Position numbers and translations under genes: made by a program
Part shown: positions 6,274-13,289 of the stretch, piece after piece
How the letters are laid out: each line of letters starts with the position of its first letter
Numbering within the stretch: the first letter of the stretch is position 1
DNA from: a virus
Reading direction: 5' to 3' (one strand)
IMG/VR virus record: IMGVR_UViG_3300037961_002688
Location: 1-36,105 of that record
Length of the DNA stretch: 36,105 nt
The notes under the pieces: model-generated
Seen by the model: the letters and a program-made list of their open reading frames with translations, nothing else
What the model was told of the DNA's origin: nothing
Databases searched by the model: none

Positions 6274-7152
6274 TTATTTCCTTCTTTTATATGATTTACT
6301 AAGAAGAGCTTCATTAAACATAGCTTCATCATCCATTTGAGGCTGTGAAGTTCCAGGGGCAACAGCTGTTGTTGTAGGAACTTTTAAAGCTTCATTTTGA
6401 TTTTGAATAGCTTGTTTTTTTTGCTCTACTTGTTGTTGTTTAATTCCAGGAGATTTTTGAATATTATATAGCTTTACAAGTGAATCCATTGTGATGTTTT
6501 TAGGATCTTGAGCCCAACCGATAAAGTCGGCAGCTTTTACTTGGTCAAATCCATAAGCATTTTGTACTTGTGTATATGCTTGATTAACCATTTGTCTTTC
6601 TTGTTGCTTTGCAAATTGAGCTTGTTGCTGTTTTTGCCTAGCATACTCTAATCGCTCTACATAATCTAAACGTGCATCACGATATTTATCATATTGTATT
6701 CTATATTTAAACGAATCACTCTCTGGGTCGTTATAAGCATCAACCTCATTATAGGATATAGGTTTTTCAGGTTTGATTGGCTCTTCAATTGAATCAGAAC
6801 GTAGCCTATTCTGGGATTCATTGGAGACTGATGATTGTCTTAATTGCTCAAGTGCTTGTTTGTATTTATTTGCTTCTTCTGCAAGTATAGCTGCATCATT
6901 CTTTGCCTTATCAGTTTGTGATTGCCAATATGCTATTCTGTTAGGGTCGTCTTTTGCAGATACTTCTGGTTGTACTTCAGCAACTGGATTGGCTTCTTCA
7001 GTTTGAGGTACTTCTTGATTTTGAACTCTTGTTGTTTGAGTAATTGTAGGCTCAGGTTGTATTGTATCTGCTGTAGGGTTTTCGTACATAAATGCACCGT
7101 CAACTCTATTATCTACCTGTGCTTCAGCATTACTTTGTTCTATTTGTTCCAT
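6274..7152 (-). CDS. capsid scaffolding protein
   Basis: A 292-residue, Gln/Glu/Lys-rich protein whose ATG overlaps the portal stop (TAATG). It sits directly before the capsid gene, the standard position of scaffolds. After a disordered acidic N terminus it has a coiled-coil stretch around DKAKNDAAILAEEANKYKQA and another around YVERLEYARQKQQQAQFAK. The C terminus ends SKSYKRRK, a small basic tail as used by P22/phi29-type scaffolds to touch the capsid lattice. No protease motif is visible, so the scaffold is probably released rather than cleaved by this protein. Confidence 0.78.
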   Translation of the reverse strand: MEQIEQSNAEAQVDNRVDGAFMYENPTADTIQPEPTITQTTRVQNQEVPQTEEANPVAEVQPEVSAKDDPNRIAYWQSQTDKAKNDAAILAEEANKYKQALEQLRQSSVSNESQNRLRSDSIEEPIKPEKPISYNEVDAYNDPESDSFKYRIQYDKYRDARLDYVERLEYARQKQQQAQFAKQQERQMVNQAYTQVQNAYGFDQVKAADFIGWAQDPKNITMDSLVKLYNIQKSPGIKQQQVEQKKQAIQNQNEALKVPTTTAVAPGTSQPQMDDEAMFNEALLSKSYKRRK

Positions 7153-9350
7153 TAATCCTCCAATGGTATGATTGTGTCATTCGTAGGTTCTTCCTCGGCA
7201 ACGACATTTTTTATTTTCTTTAGTTCATCTTCACTTCTTGACTTATAAAGCTGTGTAGCTAAATCAGCCCTGTTTGCAGTTGAACTAAGTCGAGTTTTGA
7301 ATTTCTCAACTTCTACTCTCTGCCTAGCGTGAATAGTTTCACGTTGTGCAGTTTGCAAGTCTCCTTGCAAATCTTTAATTTGTTTATCTTGCTGTTGCAA
7401 TCTTTTCATCATTTGTTGCATTTGACCTTTTCTATTAAGAACATCTTCTACATTTGCAACATCAGTTTGTTTAAGAACTTCAACTTGGTCTACGATACCT
7501 GCTTTATAAAGTTCCATATAATATTCAAAACGTGCATATCTATTTGATGGTAAAGTAGAACCAGTTACTACAACAATATCATATTTACCAACTGTTACGT
7601 CATTAAGTTTTCCTAAAAACTCACCTGAGATTTCATCATATATTGGTTGATTTAAAATTACTTTTTTTGGTTTATGGTTTGGTTGTAATAATCGTATTAC
7701 TTTTTGAACAGTATATGTTGCTTGTATATATTGCAATACACATTTAGCAACTTGATTTACTGCACCTTCAATATCATCACGTTTTGATTTAATTCTTCTT
7801 TGCCCATATTCATCAATTGCTAATGTACCTTTATAGGTTTGTGGCATTTGACGAGTATCTCCTTGCATTAATGCATATATACCTAATATTCTTTCTATAT
7901 CTGCTTTTGCATCTGCTTCATTTTTATATAATTCATTAGGTAATGGTACTGGACCTGCAACAATAGGTTGTCCTAATTCAGGGTCAAACTCTATTACAGC
8001 AGTACCTGCTCTACCCCACTCTTCTTCTAATTGTTTTCTATTCATAGAACCTCTTGGTATAAGAAGTTTAACATTAGTAGAAGATGATGCATGTGCAACT
8101 ATAAGTGATCTAATTTTATTTATATATGCTTGTAATCCTTTTACCATTCTTACATCACTTTGTGGATAAGGATTTCTATTATGATTATTCATCATAGTAA
8201 CTATAGGATAATCTTCTATTGGTAATATTGCATCAAACATTAACTGACCACCTGCTGATACAACTTGTCTTATTCTATCTATTTCAAATTCTGTAACTAA
8301 AATATCTCCTGTTTCTATTAATTCTGCAAAAGTCATTTTCTTTATAATAGTTGTACTATCTTTTACACCTACAGGAGTTTCTTCTCCTCTTACCATCATT
8401 TGTTCTTGAGTAATAGGATTTTGCATTAAATGAAAAGTATTACCAAATTCTTTTTCTATATCTTCATATTGTTTTACTTCATTATCATCTGTAATAATTC
8501 TATCTCTAGTTTTATTAGAAACTTTGTAACCTATTTTTAATTTATACAATTCAAAATCTTCAGGTGATAAAATTCTTTCGGTATTTAAATTTGGGTCAAA
8601 TATTCTATAATGTGGTATACGAATCTTAGTATATCTTTCTATTACTTCTATTTGTCTTTCATCCCTATTGTTCATATTATAACTTTGTATTTCATTCTTA
8701 GAAATAATCTGGTCTTCTAAACCAAAGTTAATAGTTTCTACAGTAGGAGCTACTTGACTTTCATTAGCCCTTTCAATAATATCTTTAAACTCAGGATACA
8801 TTTCCATTAAAGTCATTTCTGAGAAAAGACGTGAGATAATTATATTAGAGGCATCTCTTGAGAAAGGGTCAGTCGAAGATGGGCATATGTACAAATCAAG
8901 AGGGTCTATTGCTTTTATAAATATCTCACCTTTTCCATAATCTGCATTTGGGTCGGTATATGTTAAAAGTGCACCTATGCCTTTGACATAATAATCATCT
9001 ATAGCTTGTTTAAGCTCAGTATTACCTGCTGATTGTTCCCAAATCCAACTCATCAAATCAGACATAGTTTGTCCTGTTTTTACATCACTTCCTTCTCTGC
9101 CTGTAGATTGAAATCTTGGTGAGTTTGCAGTTAACATAGCTTTAGCTTGTTCTACTGCAGGGTATATAACATTTACTACTAATGGCTCTTGAGCTCTTTT
9201 ACGTAATTCATTGACCTGTTCTTTGGTCCATTGCATACCATTTCTATACTCATTATCTTCAGTTGCTTGTCTTGCCCATTTAGTACGGACAGAAGCATAC
9301 TCCGTTAAGAGTTCTTCATTTCTCTTTACTTCTGGATGTTTCTCTGCCAT
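7152..9350 (-). CDS. portal protein
   Basis: A 732-residue protein starting at ATG 9350, 43 bases after the large terminase. It has the N-terminal portal pattern: a helical region with RKRAQEPLVVNVIYPAVEQA, then PRFQSTGREGSDVKTGQTMS, and DDYYVKGIGALLTYTDPNAD, followed by the 'IDPLDLYICPSSTDPFSRDA' segment. This style is that of P22/SU10-type podovirus portals. The long C-terminal tail (about residues 640-710) is a Gln/Lys-rich coiled coil, as in portals with an extended barrel. It forms the dodecameric DNA gate at one vertex and docks the terminase. Confidence 0.88.
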   Translation of the reverse strand: MAEKHPEVKRNEELLTEYASVRTKWARQATEDNEYRNGMQWTKEQVNELRKRAQEPLVVNVIYPAVEQAKAMLTANSPRFQSTGREGSDVKTGQTMSDLMSWIWEQSAGNTELKQAIDDYYVKGIGALLTYTDPNADYGKGEIFIKAIDPLDLYICPSSTDPFSRDASNIIISRLFSEMTLMEMYPEFKDIIERANESQVAPTVETINFGLEDQIISKNEIQSYNMNNRDERQIEVIERYTKIRIPHYRIFDPNLNTERILSPEDFELYKLKIGYKVSNKTRDRIITDDNEVKQYEDIEKEFGNTFHLMQNPITQEQMMVRGEETPVGVKDSTTIIKKMTFAELIETGDILVTEFEIDRIRQVVSAGGQLMFDAILPIEDYPIVTMMNNHNRNPYPQSDVRMVKGLQAYINKIRSLIVAHASSSTNVKLLIPRGSMNRKQLEEEWGRAGTAVIEFDPELGQPIVAGPVPLPNELYKNEADAKADIERILGIYALMQGDTRQMPQTYKGTLAIDEYGQRRIKSKRDDIEGAVNQVAKCVLQYIQATYTVQKVIRLLQPNHKPKKVILNQPIYDEISGEFLGKLNDVTVGKYDIVVVTGSTLPSNRYARFEYYMELYKAGIVDQVEVLKQTDVANVEDVLNRKGQMQQMMKRLQQQDKQIKDLQGDLQTAQRETIHARQRVEVEKFKTRLSSTANRADLATQLYKSRSEDELKKIKNVVAEEEPTNDTIIPLED

Positions 9351-9393
9351 AGTGGTATCTATTAGTTATAAAGTAATTTAATACTAAAAAGTT

Positions 9394-10863
9394 TCAAGAA
9401 ACCATCCAATCTGTAGTTTTTTTTGCAAAATTAGTGGTGGAGTGATGATTTTCTGTATTTATTTTTTTATTATAGGGTGGATAATTATGTTTAGTTGCAT
9501 AATACAACCCATCAAGCAAGTCATCATGTTTGCCTCTAGGAAACATTAATAACTCATCTTTTAATTCATTCATATCTTCTAATATATAAATCTTTTTTTG
9601 TGCAAACCATGGTTGCATTGTTTCTAACCTTGATGATTTACTATTACGTGGAGTTTCTTTTATTTCAAGTCCAGGTATAAATAAACCTTCTTCTTCTGCT
9701 CTTTGACGTAAATAATCTCTTAACATCTCTTGATACCCTACTGATTCTATTCTAGTCTTCATAGGTTTATACTTTTTAAAGTATTCTATAATGTGATCAG
9801 CTAGTTCCATAGGTGTAGACCTTTTTCTATAGTAGGGGAGTACGTATTTGTTATTCTTAGAATCTACAGCAACAACGACTATTGTGGAGTAGTCAGCGTG
9901 TTTTTTTACAGAACTAGCTGGGTCAATTCCCATAAATATATTTACTGGTATTACTTTACCAGATTCAAACTCAAGACAATGGTCTTCTTCTATAAATTTA
10001 AATTGTCCTTGATAATATTGCAAATAACTTTCTTTAAACATTTGGTCTTCATCACCAATTATCTCACATTGATATTCACGATAAAAAGAAGATACTCTAC
10101 CAATAGAATCTAATGATTTCTTTTCTTCTAATAGTTTTTCTTTAGACCACATCTTTTCCCATAATGCTGTTCCATCATCTAGCAACGCTTTATACCTTTT
10201 TGATACCCAACCATCTGTTTTACATAACATCTCAACCATGCAACGCTGATGTTGTGGTGTACCAATAATAGCTATTCTACCTCGTCTTGCATCTAATGAT
10301 GGAACTAAACTTTGTAATAACCAACGTAAGTTATATTCCATAGCTTCAGATGTTTTAGTATTTACCATATCTTCTGGGTCATCTAATACAACTAGAGTTG
10401 GTCTTTGATTACCATGTTTTAATCCAACTACCTGCTGTCCAGTACCTCTACACATAATCATAGTATCATCTTTTAATACTATCTCAGTACGTGCCCATTG
10501 TTTAGCAGAGTGTTGACCCCAGTAACCATATATACTTCTAAGTTCTGCACTATACTCTAGTGCATTTTTAATAGTTTGTAATAATCTAACTGCATGTCCT
10601 TCAGTTTTAGATGATAAAACTATAAACTTAGGACCTTGTTGTGTAAGTATATGCCATATAGGAAACACACATGCAACTAAAGAAGACTTAGCATGTCCTC
10701 TAGGTGCAATAATATTTAATTTATTATTATCCATATCTTCTAATAATCCAGCAATTTCGTAATGAAATGGTGGAGAATCTGTAGAAAACATATTAGGAAA
10801 ACAGATTTTTCCAAATAAAATAATATCTGCAGATAGTTTTTCTTTAATTTGGGAATTTTGCAT
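9394..10863 (-). CDS. terL: terminase large subunit (TerL)
   Basis: A 489-residue packaging motor. Its ATG overlaps the TerS stop (TAATG). The ATPase has a Walker A-like APRGHAKSS at residues 53-61, Walker B LVVLDDPED around 157-165, and the coupling segment AIIGTPQH near 198. The RNase H-like nuclease follows with MGIDPASSVKKHADYSTIVV and a final acidic KHDDLLDGLYYA near residue 465, providing the metal-binding aspartates. The length is normal for the family. It drives DNA into the prohead through the portal encoded next and cuts the concatemer. Whether packaging is cos or headful cannot be read from the sequence; the apparently circular window suggests permuted or trimmed terminal repeats. 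Confidence 0.93.
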   Translation of the reverse strand: MQNSQIKEKLSADIILFGKICFPNMFSTDSPPFHYEIAGLLEDMDNNKLNIIAPRGHAKSSLVACVFPIWHILTQQGPKFIVLSSKTEGHAVRLLQTIKNALEYSAELRSIYGYWGQHSAKQWARTEIVLKDDTMIMCRGTGQQVVGLKHGNQRPTLVVLDDPEDMVNTKTSEAMEYNLRWLLQSLVPSLDARRGRIAIIGTPQHQRCMVEMLCKTDGWVSKRYKALLDDGTALWEKMWSKEKLLEEKKSLDSIGRVSSFYREYQCEIIGDEDQMFKESYLQYYQGQFKFIEEDHCLEFESGKVIPVNIFMGIDPASSVKKHADYSTIVVVAVDSKNNKYVLPYYRKRSTPMELADHIIEYFKKYKPMKTRIESVGYQEMLRDYLRQRAEEEGLFIPGLEIKETPRNSKSSRLETMQPWFAQKKIYILEDMNELKDELLMFPRGKHDDLLDGLYYATKHNYPPYNKKINTENHHSTTNFAKKTTDWMVS

Positions 10864-11612
10864 TAAATCTCAGTTTTTCGTTGAGCAATCATCTTCTTTT
10901 CTTCAGTTTCAATCTTATCTGCTATCTGATTAGTCATATCTATCTGCAATGTGTCTGTTGTAATCTTTTTATTAGGTTTCATTTCTAACATATCCACTAA
11001 ATTCTCTGCAGCACGTAGCATATTTGAAACATCTTCTTTATTTTCTGCTATATCTATAGATTTTCTAATAACATCTAGTACAAATCCTCTATTTATACCT
11101 TTAGATGCTAGTACTTCCTTCATTTTTTCTTCTACCATTTGTTTTACTACCTTTTCTTTAAATAATCTTTTAGCTGTAGCTGCAGGTTTTTTCTCATCAC
11201 CCCTATATATTGTACCTATCTCTTCCCAATCTACCTTTTTACCTGCAAATATTTTAGATACGTATGCATTTACTGCATTTTTAGTACGAGTTTTACCTGC
11301 TTCACGTTCTTGCCAACTTTTTGGCTTAACCATAGAGTAGATACCTGCATCTCTATTAGGTTCAAATAGTAATTTAGAAGTTGGTGATACCCATTGTATG
11401 CCACAGGTAAGTTTTATTAAACGTCTTATCTTACCTTTTGCATCTTTATAGGTTGTTCTATCTAAACATTGGGCTACATATCCATCATCTGTTTCTGCCC
11501 AACCATTTTTCCATGCTTGTTTCCAATGCACAGAGTAAGGATGATTCTCATCTTTTTTAAATACAGTAAACTTTTGTACTTTATTATCTACTCTTCTTGT
11601 TATTGTTTCCAT
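10863..11612 (-). CDS. terminase small subunit (putative TerS)
   Basis: About 249 residues from ATG 11612. A GTG farther upstream reads through an AT-repeat and gives an implausible YIYNIYIL extension, so ATG 11612 was chosen. The product is basic with several DNA-binding-looking helices. YSVHWKQAWKNGWAETDDGY and KSWQEREAGKTRTKNAVNAY form the first half. The second half, around EKMKEVLASKGINRGFVLD, then AENLVDMLEMK and a long helix, is typical of small terminases, which recognise pac/cos DNA and oligomerise. Coupling to TerL by a TAATG overlap supports it. No family match was verified. Confidence 0.7.
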   Translation of the reverse strand: METITRRVDNKVQKFTVFKKDENHPYSVHWKQAWKNGWAETDDGYVAQCLDRTTYKDAKGKIRRLIKLTCGIQWVSPTSKLLFEPNRDAGIYSMVKPKSWQEREAGKTRTKNAVNAYVSKIFAGKKVDWEEIGTIYRGDEKKPAATAKRLFKEKVVKQMVEEKMKEVLASKGINRGFVLDVIRKSIDIAENKEDVSNMLRAAENLVDMLEMKPNKKITTDTLQIDMTNQIADKIETEEKKMIAQRKTEI

Positions 11613-11624
11613 ATATGTAGGGAT

Positions 11625-11648
11625 TAATATATATATATTATATATATA
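11625..11648. repeat. TA dinucleotide run
   Basis: A 24-base run of alternating TA with one interruption lies just upstream of the TerS start. It is the longest simple AT repeat in the window and would melt easily. It could be a slippage-prone tract, or mark a promoter or origin-like unwinding element; nothing else near it supports an origin. Confidence 0.6.
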
Positions 11649-11650
11649 CA

Positions 11651-11684
11651 CTAGTAATACATTACCTATGTATTACATTACTAG
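11651..11684. promoter_or_regulatory. dyad with two exclusive pairings at the end of the 66-residue gene
   Basis: AATACAT (11656-11662) pairs with ATGTATT (11668-11674) around a 5-base loop, with CTAGT/ACTAG (11651-11655/11680-11684) outside it. Alternatively CTAGTAAT (11651-11658) pairs with ATTACTAG (11677-11684). The two forms exclude each other, like an attenuator, and the stop codon of the upstream gene lies inside the dyad. Read on the minus strand it precedes the TA run and TerS. Confidence 0.5.
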
Positions 11685-11881
11685 TTTTTCTCCTTATTCT
11701 TTTTTAATGTTAACTTTTGTTTCACGATCTCGTGTATAATTTCTTTTTCAGCTTCGTAATATTGGTAATCTTCTAAGAATACTTCCATAGCTTTATCTAT
11801 TTCTGATTGTGTAGTATAATCCTCTTCCCATTTACCAGTTGTAGCATTAAATACCTCATATTTTACTTTTTTCATAACCAT
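11681..11881 (-). CDS. first gene of the late operon (66 residues, hypothetical)
   Basis: It encodes VKYEVFNATTGKWEEDYTTQ followed by an acidic/lysine-rich helix (KAMEVFLEDYQYYEAEKEII) and a KKNKEKN tail. The start is ATG 11881 or ATG 11875 (MKKVKYE). There is no Shine-Dalgarno, and the predicted minus-strand promoter places transcription start almost on the first ATG, so translation may be leaderless. As the promoter-proximal gene before terS-terL it may regulate or accompany packaging. No family recognised. Confidence 0.68.
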   Translation of the reverse strand: MVMKKVKYEVFNATTGKWEEDYTTQSEIDKAMEVFLEDYQYYEAEKEIIHEIVKQKLTLKKNKEKN

Positions 11882-11886
11882 ACAAT

Positions 11887-11915
11887 AATATAACCTTTTT
11901 ATATTTTAACTGCAA
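11887..11915 (-). promoter_or_regulatory. sigma70-like promoter for the minus-strand (late) operon
   Basis: On the minus strand TTGCAG (11915-11910) and TATATT (11892-11887) are separated by exactly 17 bases, with an AT-rich spacer. It faces the terminase-capsid block, and no other gene lies between it and the 66-residue gene. The expected transcription start is near 11880, at the first codon. Spacing and both hexamers are good (4 of 6 consensus bases in the -35 and 5 of 6 in the -10). Confidence 0.55.
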
Positions 11916-11968
11916 GTGGAGTGATGAAGTTTCAAAATTTACATTAAAATGTGTGTGAGAGATGTTTA

Positions 11969-12000
11969 CGTTACCCACTCCCCTTCGGTTCGTGGGTACG
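11969..12000. promoter_or_regulatory. stable hairpin in the divergent control region
   Basis: TACCCAC (11972-11978) pairs with GTGGGTA (11992-11998), extended by CG/CG at 11969-11970 and 11999-12000 across a bulged T. The loop contains CTTCGG. This is one of the few GC-richer spots in the window and lies between the divergent promoters. It may be an operator or a DNA hairpin. Confidence 0.5.
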
Positions 12001-12002
12001 AC

Positions 12003-12020
12003 TTTTCAACAAGTTGAAAA
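12003..12020. promoter_or_regulatory. operator-like dyad overlapping the early -35
   Basis: TTTTCAAC-AA-GTTGAAAA is a perfect 8-bp inverted repeat with a 2-base centre. Its right arm contains the TTGAAA -35 hexamer of the plus-strand promoter. A dimeric repressor bound here would block the early promoter. Alternatively the dyad is a cruciform recognised by a phage polymerase. Confidence 0.5.
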
Positions 12021-12041
12021 CTCTTGTTTGTGTGTTACAAT
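12014..12041 (+). promoter_or_regulatory. sigma70-like early promoter
   Basis: TTGAAA (12014-12019) and TACAAT (12036-12041) are spaced by 16 bases. TGT directly precedes the -10, giving an extended -10 (TGn). Each hexamer has one mismatch to consensus. The predicted start near 12048 gives a short leader with AGGAGG at 12057-12062 and ATG at 12071. This is the strongest host-type promoter I found and it faces the early block. Confidence 0.65.
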
Positions 12042-12070
12042 TTATTAATATTAATTAGGAGGTCATCATC

Positions 12071-12244
12071 ATGACTGTTAATCATAAATCTTTCACTATC
12101 AAAGTTCCATTCATAGAGGGATTCTTCTCTTTCTTAAGTAAGGCAATACGTGTATTGTTTATCACTTCAGGTAAGACAATCTCTTCAGTTCCTACAGCGT
12201 TCGACCACGTTGTAAAACTATCCAAGTCTGAATGGAATAAATAA
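12071..12244 (+). CDS. first early gene, 57-residue protein (hypothetical)
   Basis: It begins with ATG 12071, eight bases after a full AGGAGG, and runs 57 codons to TAA. The product starts MTVNHKSFTIKVPFIEGFFS and has a hydrophobic stretch FSFLSKAIRVLFI that could be an amphipathic or membrane-touching helix. The C-terminal half is DHVVKLSKSEWNK-like and polar. Its position directly behind the strong early promoter and before a terminator suggests a high-level, host-takeover-type peptide. That role is inference from position only. Confidence 0.72.
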   Translation: MTVNHKSFTIKVPFIEGFFSFLSKAIRVLFITSGKTISSVPTAFDHVVKLSKSEWNK

Positions 12245-12254
12245 TCCATACAAT

Positions 12255-12290
12255 AGAGAGGGAGTTACTAACGTAACTCTCTCTATTTTT
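12255..12290 (+). terminator. intrinsic terminator after the first early gene
   Basis: AGAGAG(GG)AGTTAC at 12255-12268 pairs with GTAACTCTCTCT at 12273-12284, leaving a two-base GG bulge and a TAAC loop, and is followed by ATTTTT. It would end or attenuate the promoter-proximal transcript and yield a one-gene early message. Confidence 0.72.
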
Positions 12291-12327
12291 GTATTATTTT
12301 TTAAAAACAAAAGTAAAGGAAAATATT

Positions 12328-12519
12328 ATGTCAAAAGTAAAAGAAATTGGTCCAGCAGAGTGGGTACGTCTTCAAGATAAAGCAATGTGGGAAATCCCAA
12401 AAGATGAGGCAGAATGTAAACATTGTGATAATTGGCTATGTTTAAATAATTCTGATAATCCAGACGAATGTGATGGACCAGAGTATCATGATTTAGTCCA
12501 ACTACCTATGGTTAAATAG
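12328..12519 (+). CDS. small cysteine-rich (possible zinc-binding) early protein
   Basis: The start is ATG 12328 with AAAGGA upstream, rather than an in-frame ATG at 12289 that lies in the terminator tail. The product is 63 residues, acidic, with CKHCDNWLCLNNSDNPDEC: a CxxC pair followed by two further cysteines, a plausible single-zinc or small-domain pattern. The N terminus is MSKVKEIGPAEWVRLQDKAM. It is enclosed between two terminators. Small acidic zinc proteins made early by phages often inhibit host enzymes, but no target is evident here. Confidence 0.7.
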   Translation: MSKVKEIGPAEWVRLQDKAMWEIPKDEAECKHCDNWLCLNNSDNPDECDGPEYHDLVQLPMVK

Positions 12520-12527
12520 AATAAATT

Positions 12528-12558
12528 AGAGAGGCATTAGTTTGTCTCTCTTTTTTTT
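12528..12558 (+). terminator. intrinsic terminator with T8 tract
   Basis: AGAGAG (12528-12533) pairs with CTCTCT (12546-12551) around a 12-base loop and is followed by seven more T. It lies eight bases after the stop of the cysteine-rich gene. The arm sequence is almost the same as in the terminator near 12270, suggesting copying of a cassette. Confidence 0.65.
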
Positions 12559-12593
12559 GTATGTTTAATTAAATATAATAAAGGAGAAATCTT

Positions 12594-12878
12594 ATGTATT
12601 ATGCAGACAAATATTGTCAGTTCGAAAAAGTATTTGGTGAATCACTTGATGATGAGGATTCATATACAATAACTGGAAATGTAATAGAGTTCAATAAATT
12701 AACACGTGATTTAATTGTTACCAATAAGAGATATACAGTTAAGGGTGTCTTGTGTAAAGACATATTTCGTTATCGTCAAGGAGAACTTATACAAAATTGT
12801 TTTCCATACTTATCAGTAACAGATCGTGAGTTCCTTATAAGTGGTCAAGTTGATGAATTAGAGGAAAATTACTTATGA
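12594..12878 (+). CDS. hypothetical early phage protein (94 residues)
   Basis: ATG 12594 lies behind AAAGGAGAAATC. The protein has an acidic N-terminal part (FGESLDDEDSYTITGNV), a strand-rich middle (RDLIVTNKRYTVKGVLCKDI) and an ending FRYRQGELIQNCFPYLSVTD then REFLISGQ. The latter resembles a short 'iQ..fPyLs...REFl.sG' motif seen at the ends of many small phage proteins of unknown function, so a conserved early-phage family is likely. The stop overlaps the next micro-gene by ATGA. Confidence 0.72.
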   Translation: MYYADKYCQFEKVFGESLDDEDSYTITGNVIEFNKLTRDLIVTNKRYTVKGVLCKDIFRYRQGELIQNCFPYLSVTDREFLISGQVDELEENYL

Positions 12879-12943
12879 GAGAAATAATCATATGGACAAT
12901 AGCATCCCTTATTGGGGTGCTTTTGTTTTCACAATCTTTATAA
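12875..12943 (+). CDS. 22-residue single-span membrane micro-peptide
   Basis: ATG 12875 overlaps the TGA of the upstream gene (ATGA). The 22 codons give MREIIIWTIASLIGVLLFSQ plus two residues: a single hydrophobic helix with a charged N-terminal cap, the shape of minimal membrane peptides such as those regulating host membrane enzymes or lysis. Coupling and composition support it, but chance cannot be excluded at this size. Confidence 0.45.
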   Translation: MREIIIWTIASLIGVLLFSQSL

Positions 12944-13289
12944 AAAAAAGAAAGGTGTAGACACTTGTTGTGTCTACTCTTGGTCATTAAGAATGAAGGC
13001 AATGTGTGCACCCTTGTTGTGTGCACTCAGAAGATTTGTTCTCTCTTTCATAAAAGTAATATGCGTAAAACTTTCAGTTTTACCCATTTTTATTCACTCA
13101 TTCTATTTTAAAATCTTAAACTCACTACGTTCGTTTATGATTTTTGCTTTTGAAAACACATTCTGTGTTTTCTTTTTGCCGAAGATTCATTGTTCAAATA
13201 CTTATACTTTTATTGCATACTTCATAAAAAAAATAAAAACTCTTTTTTGTGTTTCTTATTTTAATAACTAAATAGAAAGGGATATTGTT
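12944..13289 (+). ncRNA. untranslated region with five hairpins (candidate structured RNA)
   Basis: No credible gene lies in these 346 bases; the one long frame here is cysteine/phenylalanine-rich and lacks a ribosome site. The region holds five successive stem-loops: GTAGACAC/GTGTCTAC (12957-12977, loop TTGTT); GTGCACCC/GTGTGCAC (13006-13026, one mismatch, loop TTGTT); GTAAAAC/GTTTTAC (13065-13083, loop TTTCA); an 11/12-pair stem AAAATCTTAAAC/GTTTATGATTTT (13110-13144); and GAAAACAC/GTGTTTTC (13152-13172, loop ATTCT). The first two are paralogous with paired base changes. It may be an RNA, a set of processing sites, or a set of DNA hairpins. Confidence 0.55.

Noticed and set aside
11613-11651. 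N-terminal extension of TerS from a GTG
   Set aside because: The added residues (YIYNIYIL) come from the TA repeat and are not protein-like; ATG 11612 is the sensible start.
12912-13271. A 119-codon plus-strand frame in the hairpin region
   Set aside because: No ribosome site, Cys/Phe-rich composition unlike the real genes, crosses five hairpins, and starts inside the 22-residue frame.
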